Made by a program: the position numbers and the translations under genes. Of a stretch of 10,845 nt of DNA, positions 6,385 to 10,845 are shown one piece after another. The DNA is from CAZOGW01 sp964579415 (GTDB lineage Bacteria > Actinomycetota > Acidimicrobiia > Spongiisociales > UBA5794). Under the pieces are notes generated by a model. That model searched no databases. It was not told the origin of the DNA and saw nothing but the letters and a program-made list of their open reading frames with translations. Location: NCBI GenBank assembly GCA_964579415.1, contig CAZOGW010000103.1, forward strand, positions 1-10,845, read 5' to 3'. Position 1 is the stretch's first letter; each line of letters opens with the position of its first letter.

Positions 6385-8834
6385 CCTTGCGCATGGACCG
6401 CGGGCGCCAACTGCTGCGCAAGGGCCTGCGCGAAGCCCGTGACAAGAACCGCTGGCGCAAGATCGTCAAGGTGCGGCTGTGGATGCCGGTCGTCCTCCAG
6501 GTGCTGCTCGTGGTCGGGCTCCTCTGGTACACCGAGACCCGCTTCCCCGGATTCATCAGCGCCACCAACATCTCGCAAGTCCTCATCCTGGCGCTGCCGC
6601 TCATCGTGGTCACCTTCGCCCAGACCCATGCCCTCCTCGTCGGCTACCTCGACCTGTCGGTGGGGGCGATGATCAGCTTCGGCGTCGTGCTCGCCTCCTT
6701 CCTCATCGGCGCCGACGCCTCCCTGCCGCGCATCCTCGGCGGCGTCGCGGTCATCCTGCTGTGCGGTGTGGTCCTCGGCCTGGTGAACGCCGGGCTCATC
6801 CGGGGAGCCAAGATCACCTCCATCATCGCCACGCTGGCCACGATGAGCATCCTCGACGGCATCTCGCTCACATTGCGACCCAGCGCCCAGGGCGTCATCA
6901 GCGCCGACCTGGCCAACTTCCTCAAGACCACCGTCGGACCCATCCCGGTCGCCTTCCTCGTCGTGGTCGCCGGCGCCGCCCTGCTCGACGTGTGGCTCCA
7001 CGGCTCCGGCTCCGGTCTCCAGGTGCGGGCCGTCGGCTTCGACGAGCGGTCCGCCAAGAGGGGCGGCATCCGCACCAACTGGCTCCGGGTGCGGGCCCTC
7101 ATCCTCGCTTCGGTGCTGGCGGCGGTGGCGTCGTTCCTGGTGATGGCCCGCTCCCCGATCGGCAACGCTCAGATCGGCTCCACCTTCGCCCTCAGCTCCA
7201 TCACCGCCGCCGTCCTCGGCGGGGCGTCCCTCGCCGGCGGGCGGGCCACGTTCCTCGGAGGGACCGTGGCCGCAGTGCTGCTGGCACTCATCCTCACCGT
7301 GCTCCCCTACCTGGGCCTCTCCAACAGCGACGGCCTGATGATCATCGGCGTCCTGGTCCTCGTCGGGATACTCCTCTTCCAGGTCGGCGACATCAAGGAA
7401 CTGGTGAAGCGCAACTACAAGAAGGCTCGCCGCCTCATGGAGGGAAGCCGGCCCCCCAAGGCGGTGGAACTGCCCGCCTTCTACCCCGAGGACATCGACT
7501 TCGCGGTGGCCCCCACCGACCGCAAGCTGATCCGGGGAGGCACCGTGCTCAGCATGGATCCCGCCGTCGGGGACTTCTCCGCCGCCGACGTGCTCATCGA
7601 GGGAGACGAGATCGTCGCCGTCGGCCCCGGTCTCGAGGCAGGCGACGCCGAGGTGATCGACGCCGCCGAGATGATCGTGATGCCCGGCTTCGTCGACACC
7701 CACCGCCACATCTGGGAGGGTCTGCTGCGCAACATCGGCACCGACGTGCCTCTGGAGGGCCGCACCAGCTACATCTCGTTCGTGCTGCACAAGCTGGCAC
7801 CGGCGTTCCGACCCGAGGATGCCTACGTGGGCAACCTGGTCTCGGCGCTGGGAGCCATCGACGCCGGTGTCACCACCCTCCTCGACTGGTCCCACATCCA
7901 GGGCTCCCCGGCCCACACCGACGCCGTCATCCAGTCGCTGGAGGACTCCGGACTGCGGGCGGTGTTCGCCTACGGATTCCCCTGGTGGGGCAAGTGGGAG
8001 GAGCGCCAGCCGAGCTGGTTCGTCCGCTGCGCCACCGAGCACTTCGCCACCAAGGACCAGCTCCTCACCCTGGCGCTGGCCGCACCCGGCCCGGAGTTCA
8101 CCGAATTCGAGGTCTCACGCGACCACTGGAAGCTGGCCAGGGAGACCGAGGCCCGCATCACCACCCACGTCGGGGTCGGCAGCTACGGGCAGGACGCCAA
8201 GGTGGAGGCGTTCGGACGGGCCGGCCTGCTCGGGCCCGACACCACCTACATCCACTGCACCACGCTCAACGACACCGAGATCCAGATGATCGTCGACACC
8301 GGGGGAACCGTCTCGCTGGCGTCGCCGGTGGAGATGATGATGGGCCACGGCATGCCCCCCATCCAGAAGTTCCTCGATCGGGGCCTCAAGCCGAGCCTCA
8401 GCGTCGACGTCGAGACCAACGTCCCCGCCGACATGTTCAACCAGATGCGCTCCGTGCTCGCCCTGCAGCGTGCCCTCGCCGCCACGCAGGGCAAGGCGCC
8501 TATCGGGGCGAAGGAGGTGCTGGAGTACGCCACAGTCGAGGGCGCCCGCGCCAACGGGCTCGACCACAAGGTGGGCTCGCTCACCCCGGGCAAGAAGGCA
8601 GACGTGGTCCTCCTCCGCACCGACCGCATCAACGTCACCCCCCTCAACGACCCGGTGACGGCCGTGGTCGCCGGGATGGACACCGGCAACGTCGACACCG
8701 TCCTCGTCAACGGCCGCGTGATGAAGCGCCACGGCAAACTCCTTCACGTCGACTGGCAGTCCGTCAAGCGCCAGGCCGCCGAAGCCCGGGACCACGTCAT
8801 CGAGAAGTCCGGCTACCGGCTGCCCAAGATCTAG
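6381..8834 (+). CDS. Fusion protein: RbsC-type ABC permease joined to an amidohydrolase
   Basis: One uninterrupted 817-residue frame joins two domains normally made as separate proteins. Residues 1-333 are a RbsC/AraH-type permease, with GYLDLSVG (88-95), GGASLAGG (280-287) and a last membrane segment near 319-333. A basic linker follows (K339-R351, then a Pro-rich stretch to about 380). Residues 382-817 are a full-length ATZ/TRZ amidohydrolase with likely metal ligands H441 and H443 (DTHRH), H596 (THVGVG), H625 (IHCTTLND) and D676 (LSVDVETN). As in the stand-alone paralogue, the expected catalytic Glu after the third His is missing. Permeases of this family keep their C-terminus in the cytosol, so the enzyme should sit at the channel's inner mouth. 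The GTG start overlaps the ATPase stop (GTGA), has CGGAGA upstream, and matches the 2288 junction. In-frame ATG at 7437 and GTG at 7506 could give a free hydrolase as well. Confidence 0.93.
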   Translation: MTLRMDRGRQLLRKGLREARDKNRWRKIVKVRLWMPVVLQVLLVVGLLWYTETRFPGFISATNISQVLILALPLIVVTFAQTHALLVGYLDLSVGAMISFGVVLASFLIGADASLPRILGGVAVILLCGVVLGLVNAGLIRGAKITSIIATLATMSILDGISLTLRPSAQGVISADLANFLKTTVGPIPVAFLVVVAGAALLDVWLHGSGSGLQVRAVGFDERSAKRGGIRTNWLRVRALILASVLAAVASFLVMARSPIGNAQIGSTFALSSITAAVLGGASLAGGRATFLGGTVAAVLLALILTVLPYLGLSNSDGLMIIGVLVLVGILLFQVGDIKELVKRNYKKARRLMEGSRPPKAVELPAFYPEDIDFAVAPTDRKLIRGGTVLSMDPAVGDFSAADVLIEGDEIVAVGPGLEAGDAEVIDAAEMIVMPGFVDTHRHIWEGLLRNIGTDVPLEGRTSYISFVLHKLAPAFRPEDAYVGNLVSALGAIDAGVTTLLDWSHIQGSPAHTDAVIQSLEDSGLRAVFAYGFPWWGKWEERQPSWFVRCATEHFATKDQLLTLALAAPGPEFTEFEVSRDHWKLARETEARITTHVGVGSYGQDAKVEAFGRAGLLGPDTTYIHCTTLNDTEIQMIVDTGGTVSLASPVEMMMGHGMPPIQKFLDRGLKPSLSVDVETNVPADMFNQMRSVLALQRALAATQGKAPIGAKEVLEYATVEGARANGLDHKVGSLTPGKKADVVLLRTDRINVTPLNDPVTAVVAGMDTGNVDTVLVNGRVMKRHGKLLHVDWQSVKRQAAEARDHVIEKSGYRLPKI

Positions 8835-8859
8835 AACGTATTACGTGCCTGAGCGAAGG

Positions 8860-8889
8860 TTGACCGATCGACCGCGGATACAGTACGGT
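8860..8889 (+). promoter_or_regulatory. Likely promoter of the vapBC-type pair, leaderless
   Basis: TTGACC (8860-8865) and TACGGT (8884-8889) are separated by 18 bp and match the -35 and the TANNNT -10 of actinobacteria. Transcription would begin about seven bases after the -10, which is the A of the antitoxin ATG at 8896. No Shine-Dalgarno lies before that ATG, so a leaderless message fits. This would also separate the pair from the transport operon that ends 61 bp upstream. Confidence 0.6.
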
Positions 8890-8893
8890 CGAT
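8867..8893. promoter_or_regulatory. Inverted repeat over the vapBC-type promoter, probable operator
   Basis: ATCGACCG (8867-8874) and CGGTCGAT (8886-8893) form a perfect 8-bp inverted repeat around an 11-bp spacer. The right arm overlaps the -10 box. A dyad in this place is where a ribbon-helix-helix antitoxin usually binds to repress its own operon; binding here is inferred. Confidence 0.55.
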
Positions 8894-8895
8894 GT

Positions 8896-9135
8896 ATGAA
8901 GACCATTACGATCAATGTAAGCGAGCCGGTCTACGACGACTTCCGGCGAGCTGCCAAGGCCGCGGGACGTCCGACGTCGGAGATGATCCGGGAGGCCATG
9001 GAGCACTACCGGCGGCAGTTCCTCCGCAAGCGGGACGATCTCCACAACTTCCGCCCCCGATCGGTCGGAGAGGTCTACGCACCGCTGGCTGGTGACGACG
9101 ACCTCCTCGGCGAGATGCTCGACACAGACTCATGA
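8896..9135 (+). CDS. Ribbon-helix-helix antitoxin, VapB-like
   Basis: A 79-residue protein. The N-terminal 41 residues have a ribbon-helix-helix pattern: strand KTITINVS (2-9), then two helices around DDFRRAAKAAGRPTSEMIRE. This domain should dimerise and bind operator DNA. The C-terminal part (about 45-79), acidic at its end with GDDDLLGEMLDTD, is the usual toxin-wrapping region. The ATG at 8896 is favoured over earlier in-frame codons because the RHH strand begins directly after it and a promoter -10 ends seven bases upstream. The stop overlaps the toxin start by four bases (ATGA, 9132-9135), the standard coupling in toxin-antitoxin pairs. Confidence 0.88.
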   Translation: MKTITINVSEPVYDDFRRAAKAAGRPTSEMIREAMEHYRRQFLRKRDDLHNFRPRSVGEVYAPLAGDDDLLGEMLDTDS

Positions 9136-9527
9136 TCGGTGTCGACACCAGCTTCCTGGTGGGCCTCGCCATCCGCGAGCACCCGTCACACGCCCGATGC
9201 TGGGACCTCTTCGAGAGCGAGATCCTGGGCGGAACCGCCACGATGGCCATCGCTCCACAGGTTCTGGCCGAGTTCTGCCACGTGGTCACCGACCCACGCC
9301 GGTTCGAGCGACCGCTCGACATGACCGATGCCCTCACCTTGTGCGAGCAATGGTGGGGTTCCCGAGAGTGCCGGCCGGTGCCCGCGGACACCGAGGCTGG
9401 ACTGCTCTTCCTCACCTGGATGCACGATCTACGTCTGGGGCGGAAGCGCCTGCTCGACACCATGCTCGCCGCCACCGACTGGCGGGAGTTCGCCACGTAC
9501 GGCGTGTTCGACATAGCCGCAGTCTGA
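9132..9527 (+). CDS. PIN-domain ribonuclease toxin, VapC-like
   Basis: A 131-residue PIN-domain protein, the normal VapC length. The acidic residues that bind Mg/Mn are in place: D5 in GVDTSFLV, E47 in VLAEF, D109 in RLLDTML, and D116 in ATDW as the possible fourth. VapC toxins are endoribonucleases that cut specific tRNAs or rRNA until neutralised by VapB; the RNA target here is unknown. The gene overlaps the antitoxin and ends 24 bp before the convergent DUF1697 gene. No frameshift or missing catalytic residue is seen, so the toxin looks intact. Confidence 0.9.
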   Translation: MIGVDTSFLVGLAIREHPSHARCWDLFESEILGGTATMAIAPQVLAEFCHVVTDPRRFERPLDMTDALTLCEQWWGSRECRPVPADTEAGLLFLTWMHDLRLGRKRLLDTMLAATDWREFATYGVFDIAAV

Positions 9528-9532
9528 TTCGG

Positions 9533-9552
9533 GGACGCGGCCGCTGCCGTCC
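9533..9552. terminator. Possible weak hairpin between convergent genes
   Basis: GGACG (9533-9537) can pair with CGTCC (9548-9552) between the toxin stop and the DUF1697 stop. The stem is only five pairs and has no T-run on either side, so it may be chance in GC-rich DNA. Confidence 0.2.
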
Positions 9553-10088
9553 TACGTCATCCTCTTGAGTATCCGATGGACGGTCAGCCAGGTGCGGGAC
9601 GAGATCTCCTTGCCGAACTGCTTCTCCACCCACGCCATGACGTCCGGGGTCGGACCGGCAGTGGTGTCGGTGACTGTCGCCAGGGTGCCCTCGGGGTAGC
9701 CGACGAGCCGGTACGCCACGCCCGGCGGGTCGTGGGGGAACGTGAGATCGATGTCGGGAGGGTGCTTGAAGAACGTCATCAGCAAGTAGGTCTCGGGACC
9801 ATGTTCGAGGCCTTCGAAGGGGTCGGCGTCCACGAGAGCGGCGAGTTGCTCCTCGCTGCGGATGATGGTGGTGCTGCGGAATCCCAGCTCCCGGGGCCAT
9901 GCCTCCTCCAGGCGGGACTCCATGGCGGCGGTGTCGGTGTCGGCGCTCTCGAAGACGATGTTGCCGCTGGAGATCACCGACCGCACCCGCTCGAAGCCGA
10001 GTCCCTCGAAGACCCGGCGCAGGTGCTCGTTGCGCATGTTCGGGTTCATCGGCCCGATGCCCCGGAGGAGGGCCACGTAGGTTGGCAT
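9552..10088 (-). CDS. DUF1697 family protein
   Basis: A 178-residue cytosolic protein. The N-terminal block PTYVALLRGIG (2-12) and the VISSGNIVFES block are the hallmarks of DUF1697, and the length is usual for the family. The biochemical function is not known. The frame stays open to 10220, but that part reads through repeat sequence and lacks family similarity, so the ATG at 10086-10088 is chosen. No Shine-Dalgarno precedes it (TTCCCCC lies directly upstream). Instead a TACTGT box sits six bases before the ATG, which suggests a leaderless message. The gene converges on the toxin gene and its promoter region borders the hairpin repeat. Confidence 0.88.
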   Translation of the reverse strand: MPTYVALLRGIGPMNPNMRNEHLRRVFEGLGFERVRSVISSGNIVFESADTDTAAMESRLEEAWPRELGFRSTTIIRSEEQLAALVDADPFEGLEHGPETYLLMTFFKHPPDIDLTFPHDPPGVAYRLVGYPEGTLATVTDTTAGPTPDVMAWVEKQFGKEISSRTWLTVHRILKRMT

Positions 10089-10094
10089 GGGGGA

Positions 10095-10100
10095 ACAGTA
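10095..10100 (-). promoter_or_regulatory. Candidate -10 box of the DUF1697 gene
   Basis: Read on the minus strand this is TACTGT, a TANNNT match six bases before the ATG, the spacing expected for a leaderless start. It is the first part of the repeat unit that recurs at 10486. No convincing -35 is seen. Confidence 0.4.
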
Positions 10101-10408
10101 TTCGGTATCCAGTATCCAGTAGCTGCTGTGCCGAGGCTGGTCCGTCCTCCCCCGCCGCTTCGGTGGACTGTTTTCATCCTCCCCCGCCGCTTCGGTGGGG
10201 GAGGTGTCCGATCGGCTCACCTGGCGCGATCAGACCGCATCGCGTCCGCAGTTCCCGTAGCAAGCCGATCGGACGGAGGGGGTCTTCGTCCCAGGTCCTC
10301 GTTGAGCTTGCCGCGAGGTTGTGGAGAGTGCGCAATGAAGACCCCCCTCGACCCCGCCTCCGCTAGCGCTCCGGCGGGCCCACTCCCCCCGCAAAGCCGG
10401 GGGGAGAT
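10095..10408. repeat. Intergenic hairpin repeat, copy A
   Basis: A noncoding element built from consecutive stem-loops. A 7-bp tandem motif (AGTATTC, GGTATCC, AGTATCC at 10097-10117) leads in. The arm TCCTCCCCCGCCGCTTCGG occurs twice (from 10145 and 10177). Stem 1 is 10178-10204 (12 pairs, CTT loop). Stem 2 pairs 10206-10217 with 10263-10274 (12 bp) and encloses an inner stem CGCGAT/ATCGCG (10225-10230, 10239-10244). Stem 3 pairs 10278-10287 with 10337-10346 (10 bp). Stem 4 pairs 10353-10358 with 10373-10378. Stem 5 pairs 10383-10391 with 10398-10406. Short frames inside look like shadows without a ribosome site. I do not recognise the family; a structured RNA, a REP-like element or a ssDNA-folding element are all possible. 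Confidence 0.85.
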
Positions 10409-10485
10409 GAAGAAGGCGCCCCTCGACCCGCCCTCCGCAAGACCTCCGGGCGGCCAACTTCTGTCAACGTAGGTGGGCCTTGGGG
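10409..10485. repeat. Extra diverged hairpin module between repeat copies
   Basis: Positions 10418-10457 repeat the stem-4 module of the copy A element: CTCGACCC, then a GC stem (10428-10433 with 10448-10453), then CCAACT in place of CCCACT. The stem bases differ from copy A but pair equally well. The remaining bases to 10485 show no other feature. Confidence 0.65.
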
Positions 10486-10793
10486 ACAGTATTCAGTATC
10501 CAGTAGCTGCGGTGCCGAGGCTGGGTCGTCCTCCCCCGCCGCTTCGGTGGACTGTTTTCATCCTCCCCCGCCGCTTCGGTGGGGGAGGTGTCCGATCGGC
10601 TCACCTGGCGCGATCAGACCGCATCGCGTCCGCAGTTCCCGTAGCAAGCCGATCGGACGGAGGGGGTCTTCGTCCCAGGTCCTCGTTGAGCTTGCCGCGA
10701 GGTTGTGGAGAGTGCGCCATGAAGACCCCCCTCGACCCCGCCTCCGCGAGCGCTCCGGCGGGCCCACTCCCCCCGTCAAAGCCCGGGGGGAGG
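10486..10793. repeat. Intergenic hairpin repeat, copy B
   Basis: Direct repeat of copy A at an offset of 384 bp. From 10528 to 10770 I see only two substitutions against copy A (10718 and 10748). The leading 7-bp tandem motif has two units here (10488-10501) against three in copy A. Stem 1 lies at 10562-10588, stem 2 at 10590-10601 with 10647-10658, stem 4 at 10737-10742 with 10757-10762, and stem 5 at 10767-10775 with 10784-10792 with a two-base longer loop. No gene is supported here or in the remaining 10794-10845. Confidence 0.87.
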
Positions 10794-10845
10794 ATCGCGT
10801 CCCGCGGTGTGGTGTAAGTAGGTGAATCTCTCAGCGATGCCGTCG

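Noticed and set aside
6123..8042. Long minus-strand open frame across the fusion gene, and a similar one at 3396-5030
   Set aside because: Compositional shadows of GC-rich coding DNA with low-complexity Gly/Asp/His-rich translations and no domain.
8836..8848. ACGTATTACGT after the fusion gene as a terminator
   Set aside because: The arms are five bases with almost no loop and no T-run.
6479..8863. Second long plus-strand frame over the fusion gene
   Set aside because: Arg/Pro/His-rich frame-shifted shadow of the real protein; no motif.
10089..10220. N-terminal extension of the DUF1697 protein
   Set aside because: It is translated repeat sequence; DUF1697 proteins begin at the YVALLRG block.
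10336..10472. Short frames starting ATGAAGACC inside the repeats
   Set aside because: The codons lie in stem arms, copies diverge without regard to frame, and there is no ribosome site.
1..10845. Composite transposon bounded by the direct repeats
   Set aside because: No transposase, integrase, terminal inverted repeat or target duplication is visible; the repeat has no coding content.

Overview
The window reads as chromosomal DNA from a high-GC actinobacterium. The Acidimicrobiia are a plausible home: the lipoprotein has a TTAAP-rich linker, several starts look leaderless behind TANNNT boxes, and four-base gene overlaps are frequent. The taxonomic call is inference; no rRNA or marker gene is present.

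Layout. Positions 1-149 hold a diverged, left-truncated copy of an intergenic hairpin repeat. A COG1926-type phosphoribosyltransferase follows on the minus strand (207-839). A 144-bp divergent spacer separates it from a five-gene plus-strand operon (984-8834): a stand-alone ATZ/TRZ-type amidohydrolase, a RbsC/AraH-type permease, a lipoprotein solute-binding protein, a RbsA-type tandem ATPase, and a single 817-residue protein that joins a second RbsC-type permease to a second amidohydrolase. Next come a VapBC-type toxin-antitoxin pair (8896-9527) and a convergent DUF1697 protein (9552-10088, minus). The right edge (10095-10845) has no credible gene. It carries two near-identical copies of the same hairpin repeat, offset by 384 bp.

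How it works together. The operon looks like a complete import-and-hydrolyse unit. The lipoprotein captures a small polar solute, the two different permeases form a heteromeric channel driven by the tandem ATPase, and two paralogous metal-dependent hydrolases attack the C-N (or C-X) bond of the imported compound on the cytosolic side. One hydrolase is covalently tethered to the transporter. Gene starts overlap stops by GTGA at two junctions (2288-2291 and 6381-6384), so the products are probably made in a coupled way. The substrate cannot be read from sequence. A nucleobase, other N-heterocycle or ureide fits the hydrolase family better than a simple sugar, although the transporter family is classically sugar-type.

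The two strongest points for follow-up are the permease-amidohydrolase fusion and the right-hand repeat. The repeat tiles into five consecutive stem-loops, and paired base changes between copies preserve two of the stems.
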